A stretch of DNA of 64,000 bases. Source: Cyanoderma ruficeps (lineage: Eukaryota; Chordata; Aves; Passeriformes; Timaliidae). Below are positions 34,501 to 47,100 of this stretch, piece by piece; position 1 is the first letter of the stretch, and each line of letters begins with the position of its first letter. The notes below the pieces were generated by a model. The model was given only the letters and a program-made list of their open reading frames with translations. It did not search any database and was not told the origin of the DNA. Position numbers and translations under genes: made by a program. The stretch spans positions 40,962,523 through 41,026,522 of the forward strand of contig VZDJ01007747.1 in NCBI GenBank assembly GCA_008694505.1, written 5' to 3'.

Positions 34501-37500
34501 TACAGCCCCATACATTAAATCTTTGTATAAAAATTAAAAATAGAGCTCCAGTTTGCCTATGTGAAATTACCAAGTTTGCAGATTATTAGCATGAATGTAA
34601 AAAGCTTCTAGTAGAGCATACGGCAAATACATTAGTGCTATATTCCAGAAATCATCATTTTCCCAAGCTATAGTTCTTGCTGACATATGTGGTAGAAAGG
34701 CAAGTTCTGCCAACTGTCTGCTTCCTTCATATCCTCTGATTTTGGTGCAAGTTTAAAGCAATATGCTTAATAGCCTCAGTCTCGTACTTTGAAAAATTGC
34801 AATACTGTCCATCTGTGTGGAAAGTCACATGTCAATGACATTTGGTTGGCACAGTGGGTTTGGAGAAAAATGGCAAAGAAAACAGTTGGCACTGAGTTTT
34901 GAGGAAAAAAAATCAGAAAAAGTGAGTCTGTGTGCCGTAAGCTCAAGTTTTTATTTGCTCATATATCACTTTGTCAGGATTTTCAATAGTTCTTGTGGAA
35001 AATGTGTAACTGAAATATAAAGAAGCTTTTACATATAGTAAGGATTTTCCCTTTAACCTAATTGGTGTTCTCCCAGCCTATGGCATACCCAATATGCTGG
35101 GTAGTACAGCATCCTCCTAGAAGAACTACATGAGCCCTCAAAGTAATTTCTCTGTTAAAGAGCCCATCCATTCACATTTTTCAGGACTGTATGATGCAGG
35201 AGGGGGTGTGTATGCACAGGCTGGATGACTGCCACTCTGCCATGGATGCACAGAGAGCTGTATCTTCACATGCTCATGTCAATTGATGCCATTGTTGTAG
35301 ATTTAGAGGAGAGCTGCTGTGTATTTCCAGTTCAACTCCAGCTGGAAACTGGCAAACCACAGTCCCTCCCCTTCACACCGTAAATTAGAGACAGCTAATA
35401 ATAATTAGTGCTAAGGCATCAGTCTGCTGAAGGCTTTTTGCACACGGGATGGGACAGTAGCCTCTTGGGGTTCAGAAATAGGGAGTTCAGTGTCTCTGCT
35501 GGGCTGAAATTGGCAGCTTCTGGCAGCCTTTGTAGGAGTGTGTGAATGGATGGGACAGAAAGTCACCTCTCTGCTGGCACAGGGAAGCCTCTTTGGAGTC
35601 CTTTGGTGGTGGCCCTGCAGTTCCCCTCGCAGAACACTCTGACTTTCGTATGGGTTGTGATTAATCATTGTAACACTTCAGCAGTGAAATCTGTTCCCTG
35701 CACCCTGGCTCTGTAGCTCACACCAAGGAGTGACTTCATGGGTATTTTTCATGTGTGCAAACATTTTATTGCCTCATTCAAGCCCTCTTTCTTGGAGGCA
35801 ATCTTTGTTTCAAACTACTGTTCCCTTAGAACTCTTACCTCGGTTGTTGATGATGGGTTTGCAAATATTACCATAGAAGAGCTGTAAAATAAATGTCACA
35901 AATAGACATAGACTGTATGTAAAGCATACGCCCATTGAAAGCCTGCCTGTTGTTTGCAATGGTTAATCCCTGCAGCGTTCCTTGAGTTGGGAAAGATATA
36001 AATCAGAAAGCAGCTCCTGACAATATGCTGTTGGGGTAAGTGCAGATTTTCAACATGGATTGTTAATATGGCAACAGAGTGTTTGAAGGGACAAAAAAAA
36101 ATAGTTGGAGGGAAGGGAAGGGAATAGCTCTTGTAAGACTCAGCTGTGCCTGTCAGAACTGTTGAAAGAGTCACAGTTTTTGCTAGGCATTAAACTGGAA
36201 TCCCCGCTGCGCTTCACTTAGTTTCCAAAATTCATAAATGCAGCCTGTTTCCAAAAAATTAATTAGCTTATGAGTAAGAAAAAAAAGCACAGAAGTTTGC
36301 ATGGAGTGCTTTAGAGCTTTCTTGTGATATGCTAATATGTTTTATTTTACTTAATTGCCATTCAACAGTTTTGAACTTTTTGAATACACCATATGTAATG
36401 TCACATGCTGCATAGTCACATTTAATGAAATATTGCTGTACTAGCTTTATATTTTCCCCAACTTTATGAAGTGTTTAATCCACATTCTTTATACCCCAAG
36501 ACAGTGAAAACTGTTACTCTCCAGAGAATACAAATATCTTACATCTTTCTTTTAAGCAGTGATAAGCAGATCCTGAAGGAATACATCAACACAGCACAGA
36601 TAAAGGCAGGTCAGTGGGCACAGGGCAGACTTTGCCATCACAGAGCCCTGGCATCCAGCACCAGCAGAGACTGTCAGCAAACAGCTTGTGAGCCTCTGGT
36701 CTTCCACTCACAACCCAAAAACACAGCCAAGCAGAGCAGAAGAGATTTGTGAGTTCAAACATCTGAGCAAGTGGGAATTTTATTCTTTGGGAATCCTTTT
36801 GGGCAGAGGAGCCTTGGATACAACTATCTGCTGCCAAGAGTCACTTTTCAAATGGAGAAACAAGTCTCTTTTATACTGAAGGGTGAGAAAACATTTCTCA
36901 GGAAGTCAGGCAGGGGTGAAACGCTGCTAGCCACACTCAGAGTTCCTGCCCACATCCAGGGTTTTGGTGATGTCAAAAAAGGATACTTGCATGTGTTTTG
37001 CAACACATTTCCTAAGTAGCAAAACTTCTCACAATCAGATCATTTTAACTGGGAAGACAACAAATACAAAGCTTTGCTTGACATTTAGTTGGTGTTATGT
37101 GTGAATTCTTTTCTGTAAACTTGATATTATTTCTTTGGCAGTACCAAATGTATCTTTAACTTCTGATTATTTAGCCTAACGATAAATATTTTTTTTAAGA
37201 GAACAAAAAAAAATACAACTCACATTAACTTTACAACTTATTTAGAGAAGTCAGACAAAAAACCTATACTAAATATGTACTATTTGCTAAACTATGTAAA
37301 TACATAGTAGCTACATATATCCATTCTTGGGGTCCCAGCTAGGCCTTGTTATGCTGTTCTGACATAAATATTTATGTGACATGTAACTCTGATATTTTTA
37401 ACAGAGTTCTCAATGATTTTCCAGCAAACATTATGTGCAAACTGGTCAGGGAGGAACAGCACTTATTAGTTCACCAGTGAGAGAAAGGCACCAGCTGGAT

Positions 37501-38636
37501 GCAATAGTGTTCAGGCATGTAAAAATCCACACCAGTGGAGCTCAGTCATATCAGACCCCCAACAATCCACTTCACCATCAAGGTTGTTTTGCTGTGAGCA
37601 GCCTGAGATCTCTAATTAACTGTGAACTCTCTCTGAACTTTTCCTTGAGCTTGGTGCTACATTGTGTAGCCTTCCTAGTGGCTAATAAGGGTGAAATCAC
37701 ACCCAGCACTAATCTAAATCAGGTAAAAACAAACAAAGCATGAGATGGTCGCCTGCTGGAGGCCAGCCTTTTATTAGTTCCTGTGCCCGAAGTGGTGCTT
37801 GTCCCTTTAATCCAAAATAGCCATTTTTCTCTAGTATTTGGTTTAAAAACAAGCGGCAAATGATTTGTGGTAGTGATCTGGGACATCAGGTGTGTGCAGG
37901 GCCCATGCCTAGAACCAGCACTGGTCTTCAGAGTGTTTTCAGCAGGAGAACTTGTTTTCCGTGAAAAGAAGTGTGTTTTCTAAGGTTGGTGATTTTCTTA
38001 ACATTCATATCCATTGAAAATATATGTAGGCTTTTCATATTTTTTCTTTGTCAACCAAGAAAAAAACGTGTCATAAACCCAAAATGTTTTACCTGAAGTA
38101 GTACATTCTTATTCAGAGGACAAGTAAATCAATATCCTGGCTGCCTCCTCTCCTATCCCCTTCTTTGGGGGGGAGCAAGTGGAGTTAAAAAAGCCAGGAT
38201 GTCACATAGTAAAACTTGGGCAAAGAACTATTAAGCCTGCTGCAGGATCCTAAACAGGATCAATGCAGGCACACCTACTCTCCCAGTTTTCAGGGAGCTG
38301 AGGTGGCATCTTTTTATCTGGCAGAGTTCTTTTTTCCTTCCAAGGATGTTCATATAATGTAGATAGGGAAAAGAATTCAACCATTTGTTTCCAGAGGCAA
38401 AGAAAAACTTGTTGCTTCTAGATGCACAAAACCATGGTAGGATCAAATTAAACCAACAAAAATGAAACATAAAAATGAGGGGTTTATTAACATAAATCTG
38501 TTTTCTCGACTAATTTTCATATATAATCAGATATTAAACTTACCCAATCCCTGGGCCTGTTTCTATGCAGCACAATGTGAGTTCTTAGGATCTGAAGTGG
38601 AATGACTAAGGAATTTACTTCATTTTCATTGCTGAT
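31531..38636. other. Intergenic DNA, no gene recognised
   Basis: About 7 kb of AT-rich sequence. Short open frames occur on both strands but none shows a known domain. A minus-strand frame of 25 codons ending at 31849-31851 (terminal LTPLHE) has an AATAAA 17 bases beyond the stop; it is too short to call. No transposon, tRNA or CpG island seen. Confidence 0.55.
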
Positions 38637-38755
38637 GAAAGAAAGAAAGGAAAGAAAGGAAAGAANAGAAAGAAAGAAAGAAAGAAAGAGAAAGGAAAGG
38701 AAAGGAAAGGAAAGGAAAGGAAAGGAAAGAAGAAAGAAAGAAAGAAAGAAAGAAA
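38637..38755. repeat. (GAAA)n/(GGAAA)n purine microsatellite
   Basis: About 119 bases of pure purine on the + strand, made of GAAA and GGAAA units in three blocks, with one undetermined base at 38666. The N and mixed units suggest assembly uncertainty. The 174-codon frame seen antisense to it is translated repeat, not a gene. Confidence 0.95.
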
Positions 38756-41700
38756 TGCTGTGAAATTTCGAATATCCAGTACAGCAGGACAGTACTGGTG
38801 TGAAACCAGGTGAAACCTCCTCAAAATCCTTTACACAGCACAAAAGACGAATGTGCAGCCTGGTGCAAATCTGAATACAACTTGGAAATCCTGCAATGAA
38901 TGGGAACAGCATTTCCTTGTGGCAGTGGGAGAGATAACAGGATTGAGTGGATATGGAAGCAAAAGGCACTCTGAATAATGAACTGCTGAATGAGAGTGGA
39001 GTCCAGATTGCAGTCCATACCTTATGGCTATCAGCAAGCAATACAGTGAGTGGAAATGGGCTCTGAAAAACACATTCAATCAGGGAAATTGCCCCGCCTG
39101 CAGCTCATTAACAGGATTAAGTCCTGATACAAAGTGACAGTCAGTATATTATTTGTGTAGGCAAAAAGCTTGCTCCCCTTTGTAGTTTTTGGCATATCCA
39201 GCTGGCTTTAACAATATGGATCTGAGACAGCGAGTGTAGCTTTAATGTTAAATTAGGCAGGGTTAAAAGCTTGCCAAGGCCAGGCAGGAACAAAGTGTTC
39301 TTTTTTGCAAAGCTGGCACATGGGACCGGTTTCATTTCAGTAGCACCCATGTGGTAGCTGCTCCATTTCCCCCACCCACGGCAGCGTTTTTCCCGGTATT
39401 GACTGGATGTCATTTTGTCACCAGAGCTCGGCGCTATTGCAGCAGGAAGGAGATTCAGCTCCCCAGGATGAGCAAACCCTGACCCCAAAAGATCAGACCT
39501 TTGTTTTGAGCAGACTCATTCTGCTGAATCCTGAGGTCTCTTCTGAAGTCTAAACAGGAGATAAAGGCTCAGGCCCTCAGCTGGTAAAAATTAGTGCAGC
39601 TACTGTGAACCTCTGAAAGCTGCTGCCGTTGTGTTTCTTGTGAGGGAGCTGGATCATGGTTGTTTCAGCTCCCAAGGAACCAGCTCTGGAGAGGCAGCTC
39701 ATGCCCCAGAGCTTCCTGGAGTTAACTGGTGGTCTGGATTAAACTGCAAAAGAATAAGTGTGTATCCAGGCTATTACGGCAGTTATTAAATTGCTGTTTT
39801 AAAATCAAGCAGATTGTGGTTTATCTCTCTTGATATTTGGAGGATAAGTCTGTGTTTCTGGATGCTAGACAGCAGAGGTTTTGTCAATGTATTTAGGGGA
39901 TTTATTTGGGTATTCCTGTACAGCAGCATAGCATCCAAAGCAGAGGAATGTGCTGTTCCTAGAAATCAGTATATTCCTTTCTAAATGCAACAACTGCATG
40001 ATGTTCCCTTGTCCCTGTTGCTGGCACCCCACTACCACACTGCCCAAACCATCACAAACCTCTTCTTGCACTAAGAAAATAATATGAATCTAAAAAAAAA
40101 ATTAAATTAAATTTCTCATTCTCCATAATTATTTGCTATGTTTCTTTTCCAGAGTGTAATCGAATGCCTAGGCCTGGGGGGTTAGGAATAAATTTTCTCT
40201 GGAGTTTACCCTAAATCTGCTCATTTGCACCATTTTCCCTCCAGCAGCTGGTGTAAGAGCCAGGATTGCTTCTCTCAGAGTGCTGTAGTTCTTAAGCCCT
40301 TGGGATCAACCATCCCAGTGATGCTTTAGGTGATCTGGGTTAAAACTTTGCAGTTTATTGTATTTAAGAGAAACCAACAGTAAACCCTGTAACATTCTGC
40401 AGTGTCAGAACATGACTTGCCAATATCTTAAATAAAATGTGAGATACACTTAATGATTTAAAATAACTGAAGTACTGTGAACTTTGCCATTAAGGGGGCA
40501 GAAGATGATGGAAAAGTTTGCTCTTGTCACAGCCTAGTGAAATCTTAATGATTAAGAACCAGGCATGCAAGATAAAAGGAGTAGTGTTGAAAAAAGGAGA
40601 CTGATATCTTAAAAAAGTTTGACTGAAAAGCAGAATATGTGGCTCAAGCTGTACCAAACCTTTACAAAAGAGACTTGTTTGTGCCTATGGTTCTAGCACT
40701 GAAAATAAATGGCCAATATAACTATATAAGGCACTAGAATCTGTCATCACTTACAGCCAGAACAAGGCCATGGATAATGCACTGTAATGCAATATAAGTA
40801 GTACTGCCATGAAACCAGAGTAATTTAATTTAGATCAGAGGATTCAGTTTGTGTGGCATAGACTTATGAATACAATAATTCTTAGCCATGACAGATTATC
40901 CTGCCAATGTACTACAGCACTCTGGGCTTTTACAGAAATGCCAGCCTCGGCTGCACTTTTTTCTTTTTTTAGTCTTTGCCCAGTGATGTATATTAGATTT
41001 GTGGTATATATGAGCCACTAAAGACCAAATTGAAATCCCTAAATCCAGAATAGTCTCAGAGATCATAATATAAGCTGAAAACAACAAGAAAAAATTGTAC
41101 CATTAACTCAGAGGATGTAGGTGATCATAAGTGGTTTTTTGAACAAGTAAGAAATAAATTCATGAGAAGCCCAAGGAACTGGGAAGAATTATCTCTATTG
41201 CAGGACAATGTCTGTATTCAGTCAAGGAAACTAACATCTTGCTTATAGTAAATTATGTTTAAAAGTGTTGAAGAATAGTGATTCCACACACATTTTTTCT
41301 TATGTGTGGGAAACAAGCAGGAAACCGAGAAAATTAGTTTCTCCATCCACTAGAAATGTCTTGATCCAGATCTTACAGGTATTAAACAGGCTACAGCTTT
41401 TCTTCTTTTGCTTTGCTTATTTCTGGTTTTTGTTAACATTTGTTAAGCAACATGTAGACATTGTCTGTCCGTCTCCTTTTGTGTAAGGATGACTCATACC
41501 ATCAAAAATAAGATAAATTATTCCTCTTTTTAAGTTTAAATATCCCAAGAGGAAGGATGTGTATTGCAAACCATGGAAGACAGTGCTTGATGTTCCTCAC
41601 ATCATCCCTACCTGAAAACCTCCAACTTTGCCTTGCATGATCTTCAAGAAGTTTTTAAGCACAAGATGTGAAGAGCTGTCTTTGATTTGCAGTTGGACTC

Positions 41701-43112
41701 GGTGATCTAAAGGGTCTTTTCCAACCTAAACAATTCTATGATTTTAGATTACTTTAGGCTGCAGGTCAATTGTACTTCAGTGCAATCCTGGCTCTGACTG
41801 GGGCAGGGGTCTTGGTGGATCTTGCTCTGTTTTCCTTTCAATCCATGTGACAGCATCCCAGAGGTTAGAAAATGAGGGACAACTGAAGGAGGTGGAATAA
41901 GGAGGTGGGGAGTGGGAATTTATTCCAGCAGAACTCCCTGTATGGGAGCTGAGATGTAACTGGAGCTCAGCCTCGCAATCAGAGCCCAAGAATTGCTCCA
42001 GGTCCCTGCAGTTCACTCTCAGCTCTGGTTACTCCAGTTGTTAACTGTGTAGACAGAGACATCACAAAATGCAAGCTGACATTTCTCTGCACTGGCTTTC
42101 TCTGGAGTGTCATATCAATTAATGATTTTAAGTTTTGCCCTGAAGTAAGAGACACTAATGCCCATATCCATGTTTTATCATTACAACTGTCCAAAGGTTT
42201 TATAACTGCATAAAATAAGTGGAAAAAAGGATCCTGAGGGACCTAGGGTATGCATAGAAAATAAGCCAGTTGGATTTATTTAGCTACTTCATGTTGGATC
42301 ATTGAATAGAAACTTGATAGTAGCACGGGAACATAGTAACATCTTTTAACTTGTTTTTATTCCACCTATTTTAACTTCACAGAGATTCAGAAAACACTGT
42401 GACCCACAAGTGTAGTTAGTTCTCAGCTTGTAATGCATATGTGAAGAAAGCATTTGTCTGCTTAGCCAAGGTTCACTTGCATTCATGGCATATGGAGCTG
42501 AACCATTCCTGGTTTCTCTTCTGGCCAAAAAAGCGTTGGATCAAACTTATATCTGGTGCAAGAATGCTGATTTCAGTTACTTCAGTAGTGAATAAGACCC
42601 ATAGCTTATTTTTAGGCCAGATAATGATCCCAGTAAAACAATGCTGATGACTGTAAGTTTGGCTCACATTAATAGATTAAATGTGGGTAGATGCAAACAG
42701 ATGGCATCAGTTGCTTTGTTGCTTCCTGGCAGAGCTGGCCTCATTAAAACAGCAATTTTGCTGAAGCTTTTGTGGCTGTGATTAAAGTTGCCAAAACTTT
42801 TAAAGAGGCAGAGTTTCAAAGTGATAGCTGGGATGTTTTCCAAATGTATCTGGCATAGTGCAGCACTCCACATTAGACTTGTAAAGCTGGATGTTTTTAA
42901 GAATGAAGGAGATCTTTAATTTACCCAATAGGCTCTTTTATAATTTCATATGTCATCTGCTGTATTTCTAAGAATGTTTGTTTCCCTCCAAAGAAAACTG
43001 TCAGTGGGAAGCAGTGAAGGATTATTTAGTAAACAGTTGCTGGATGGCTGCAGTAGCACTGACACCTCTTCTCTGAGCTTTGTCAGAAAGGGAACAGGGT
43101 GAAAACATTTGC
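38756..43112. other. Intergenic DNA, no gene recognised
   Basis: Apart from the CR1 fragment near 41.7 kb, nothing is identifiable. A minus-strand frame at 39141-39488 contains a short Cys/Trp-rich stretch (CRGWGKWSS), but it has no matching splice frame or domain and is left uncalled. Confidence 0.55.
41640..41748 (+). mobile_element. CR1 LINE 3'-end fragment
   Basis: The segment ttggactcggtgatctaaag, followed by tcttttccaacctaaacaat and tctatga, is a clear CR1 3' end with its ATTCTATG-type tail, so the element is on the + strand. The upstream limit is uncertain; similarity probably begins near 41640. Confidence 0.85.
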
Positions 43113-43147
43113 ACAAATGATAATTCACAAATGATAATTCACAGATG
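43113..43147. repeat. Tandem 14-bp repeat, 2.5 copies
   Basis: Two identical copies of acaaatgataattc (43113-43126, 43127-43140) and a partial third (acagatg) stand immediately before the (GA)n tract. Confidence 0.9.
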
Positions 43148-43155
43148 ATTGTGGG

Positions 43156-43157
<2 letters not shown>

Positions 43158-43211
<54 letters not shown>

Positions 43212-43214
43212 GAG
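43158..43214. repeat. (GA)n microsatellite
   Basis: 57 bases of GA dinucleotide repeat, interrupted by GAAAGA near 43187 and by a final GAAGAG. The open frames through it encode only Arg/Glu or Ser/Leu repeats. Confidence 0.97.
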
Positions 43215-43747
43215 TCTGGAATCTCAGGTGCTGCGTTCACCACTGTGCAGCAAAGGCAGTGGGTGACAAATGCCTTTTCCTTACACAAACTGCAATTTGC
43301 CTCTTTTGCAGTGTGAGGTGGTGCTGCTGGGAGGAAGAGCAGCACTCAGGTTGGATTAATGGATATTTGAAAAACTTTGGTATCTATTGCCCAAGGGAAG
43401 GGTGGCTTTCAGTACTGCTCTGGTGCTACGGAGAAATGCCTTATCCACAGAGCTCCAGTGTAACCATGACAAAACCATTTAACCTTTCTATCCCCTATTT
43501 TTTTCACCGTCAGGGTGGGTTTTTTGTTGTTGTTGTTGGTTTTTTTTTTTTTATGGGGAAGGCAAAGGATATAAAATTGGCTGAAGATTAATTGCTGAAG
43601 AATGCTAAGAAACCTACCTGGTAGTGTGTGTCAAAGGTATAGATGTAAGGGCAGAAGAGAGTAGAAGTGGTCTGACATTTCTGAGTTGAGGACAAAGCTG
43701 GAAGATATTATATTAGCAGAAAATATTCTGTCTACCTGTAATTTTTG

Positions 43748-44120
43748 TAGAATTATAGAGGTGTTAAAGTTGGAAAAGACCTTTAAGATCATTGACTCCA
43801 CTTGTGAGCCTAGTGCCACCACCATGTTCACCATTAAGCCATGTACTCAAATGCCATACCCACATGTCTTTTTTTACACTTCCAGGGATGGTGATTCCAC
43901 CACTTCCCTGAGGAGCCTTTCCCAATCCTTGACAACCCTTTCTGTGAAGTATTTTTTTCCTAATACCCGAGGTATATTGGATATTAGGACCTGCTGCAAT
44001 CTGAGGCCGTTTCCTCTTGTTCTGTCACTTGTTACCTGGGAGAGGAGAATGATCCCCACCTGGCTACAAACTCCTGTCAGGGAGACCATAAAGTATCCCC
44101 TGAACTGTATTTTCTCCAGG
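43748..44120 (-). mobile_element. CR1 LINE fragment with remnant of ORF2 C-terminus
   Basis: About 370 bases antisense to the + strand. The + strand shows the complement of a CR1 3' region: aattatagaggtgttaaagt at the left (tail side), ccagggatggtgattccacc in the middle and ttttctccagg at the right. On the minus strand the frame still reads FTERVV...WERLLREVVESPSLEV, the usual end of the CR1 reverse-transcriptase polyprotein. It is 5'-truncated like nearly all CR1 copies and not mobile. Confidence 0.9.
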
Positions 44121-47100
44121 CAAGTTAAAAATAAAGGGATTGCTTTTTGCTGGCAATTAGCAGGTTAAGACTTGGAGCTAATGGTGGGGGATACTGAGTG
44201 AAAACTCAGATGAATCTGATGAGTGGAAAACATATTTGGCATTTGGAAAAATCAATCCAGTATTTCATAGGTCTCAGATATATAACAATCATTTTCACTC
44301 CCCGGGTTCCAAGAATATTACAAACAGGCCACATAGAAAACCCTGAATTTTGATATAGTGTATCTGGCTTTAGGAAGGAGATCATGTTTGCACATGTGCT
44401 GGTCTATTGTAGTTAATGATATATGAGAAACAGTTTTAATAGGTTTGCATATTATTTATTATGGGAGCAGAACATCATAAATTTGATAATCAGATCCTAC
44501 TAGTTTGCCAAAATATGTAAGAAACACAGTGGCATAATTGTGTTTGTACTGTATTCACTTGTGTGGAGTAGTTTAATTTATATTCATGGGAAATTTCCAT
44601 TCAAAGGCAAATAATGCAACAGTATTTGCTTCTGTGCATACTTGTATAAGATCTTACAAAAACATACAAAATTCTGCTACGAATTATTGGTATCTCCAGC
44701 AAAAAACCAAACTATTTTATAATTACAAATTAGAAACTTCTTGTAACTTATTACTTTGGCAAATCTCAGAAAGAAGAGTTTGAACATTTTGAACATGTGC
44801 AAATTAACAGAAAAATATTGTCCCAGTAATAAAAGTAGAAATTAACTAAACATCTAATGAGAATCTTTTCCACTGATTTATTAACTCAAGTCCTGAAGAC
44901 ATGAAGATCAGTCCGTGGGATATAATTCTGTACCATTACGCTGTTTGACCCATCTTCTAAGCCAGAAGTCCATGAAGGGCCTTCTAAGCACTGTGAAACT
45001 TTCCTATCTTTTAAAATCAGAGACTGATTCTAACTATAGTATAAAAGGGACCAGTAGTGCTGGTGAAAGGTAGTTTGCTACTGAAATGACACATTCCCAC
45101 CACACTGTGTTTTTATAACAAATACAAAATCTTTCATGAGTGACAAAGCCATCTCCACTTTTAAAGTGAAAGCAAGAATCCCATTAAAAGTAGTGTAATG
45201 AACTGTCAGTAACAGATATTCTCAAGAGATTATCATTTCAGCTCTTTTCTGGAGGATCTGGAAGGAGAAGGGGAGAGGAAGGAACTCAACCAAGCTGTGC
45301 AAATCTTGTTATTTCCATGCAATGTGTGATTCTTCCATTTGACTCCTGCTTTTGCAAAGGAAGTTGAAAATTATTTGACTTGGACGTGCAGTTTAAGAAA
45401 AAACTCTGGTGTCTACGGGAAAGACCTTCTGCTCCCCTCAGGAGGGATATTATTTCCTCTCATTCCCTCAAAGCAATTTAACTGGCTTAGTGGATGTGAG
45501 CTGCACAAAGCAGTGCCATGCAGGGTGTTTTCCCCAAGAGAGGAGCACATTTTATTGGGAGAGCGTGTAATCCCTCTCACTACTCATGAATTCCCAGCTC
45601 TTTTTCCATGACTTTCACAAGTGGCCAAGGTAGCTTCCCCTTTTCTTCACACCAGGAATTTGCAGTATTTTCTCTCTGAAGAGGAAAAGGAGGAACTCAG
45701 CAAGATTCAGGTGGTTCAGTGAACTCAGGTATAGGTGCCATCAGCCACTTCCAAGTTTCAAGAAGGTGGAAGAGTTGGTTTTGTTCCTCAAAAGCCAAAA
45801 GGCTTTTGGCCTTGGCTTTTGGGTCCAACAGCAGTGCAGCAGCTCTGAGTGATGTGACTCTCCTGGCATAGCAGGAGCTGTGTGAATACTGGCCTTGGGT
45901 CCTAGGCTTGGTCTTGAATGAGAAGGTGACAGGTTGCAGGGTGGAGATGATCTGCTCATCTTTTTGTTGAGCTTTCTTGAAGGTTATGCACTGGATAAAA
46001 GGCACAAAGAACAATCTGAAGGGTTGTAAGAGATCATAGATGAGCTATGATTTCCATGGTTTTTGGATCCAAAATCTATGAAAGTACTATTAATTCAGGA
46101 CCTGACCTGCCATCTCTGAAGGCTGCATGGAAAGAAGGACCAGGAACATGGTAGCACTTCTCAAAGGTCACTGGAAACAATAAGCCCTGCCACAAAATTT
46201 GAACACCTGAAGGACTCCTTTGAATATTAAGGCTGAAATCCTTGCTACCCTCCTTGTACTTACATGTGCACAAAAATCTGGATGTCTGTTTCCAGACTTC
46301 TGAATGCCAGTTTGTCATGGGCCTTGAAAAACTGTTAAGCCTATTCCATGTGAAAGTATTAACTGAGAATTAGCAGAAAGAAGGATTTAGTTCTGCCAAT
46401 AACTGCAAATAAACAATAGATCAGAAAGGAGACAAAGAGAAACTGAAAGACCATTTTCAGTGCTGTTTCAGGCCTCAAGAGTCCCTCAGTTAAGGAAGCC
46501 TGTGATTCCTTTAGGCTTTAACAGCAAATGTCCCTTGATCTTAGTTGTGTTTTGTTAAGCTGCTATTTTAGACGTATAGTATTCCAGGAAAAAGAGTGGT
46601 CCCATAACCAGACTTTCTTACATCCTCTTTCCTAGAAAATACAATGGTTCATTTGACACATGGTTGTACTTACCAGCTGCTCTTTTACACTGGTTTTATT
46701 GACTGCATTTTGAAATGATTGACTTCAGAATAAGCCTCTGTGTTCTTCCTCCTTGCAAACAGAGAAGTTAAAGCCTGTGCAAGTAGATTCAATATTTAAA
46801 CTCTTTCTTATCTGATTTTTGCCCCTCAAAAGCCATATGTCAGCTAATGCTCGATAGGTGATATTGGTTTATCTCAGTAATGGGCTGCCTGGAGTGCAGC
46901 GTGGGAGCAGCAGGGACTGCTGCCTGCCAGTGGCCTTTCAGAGCTGTTAAAAGACAGTCACATAAGGGATGGGCCATGTCTCCTCCTTCCTCTGACCAGG
47001 CTAACCCATGGCTTGCCAAACAAACACAAACAAGGCATTGTAGTCTGCCCGAAATAAAAACATTTGCTAATGGGGAAATAGAGCCCTCAGTGGAAAAATG

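Noticed and set aside
38517..39041. 174-codon minus-strand frame rich in Phe, Leu and Ser
   Set aside because: Its core is the complement of the GAAA/GGAAA microsatellite and includes an undetermined base.
39141..39488. Minus-strand frame with CRGWGKWSS, which recalls a thrombospondin type 1 repeat (as in SPON2)
   Set aside because: The remaining cysteine spacing does not fit a thrombospondin repeat and no flanking exon in phase was found.
43145..43591. 148-codon frame starting with an Arg/Glu repeat
   Set aside because: The start is the (GA)n tract and the remainder has no domain; a T-run encodes the Phe/Val stretch near its end.
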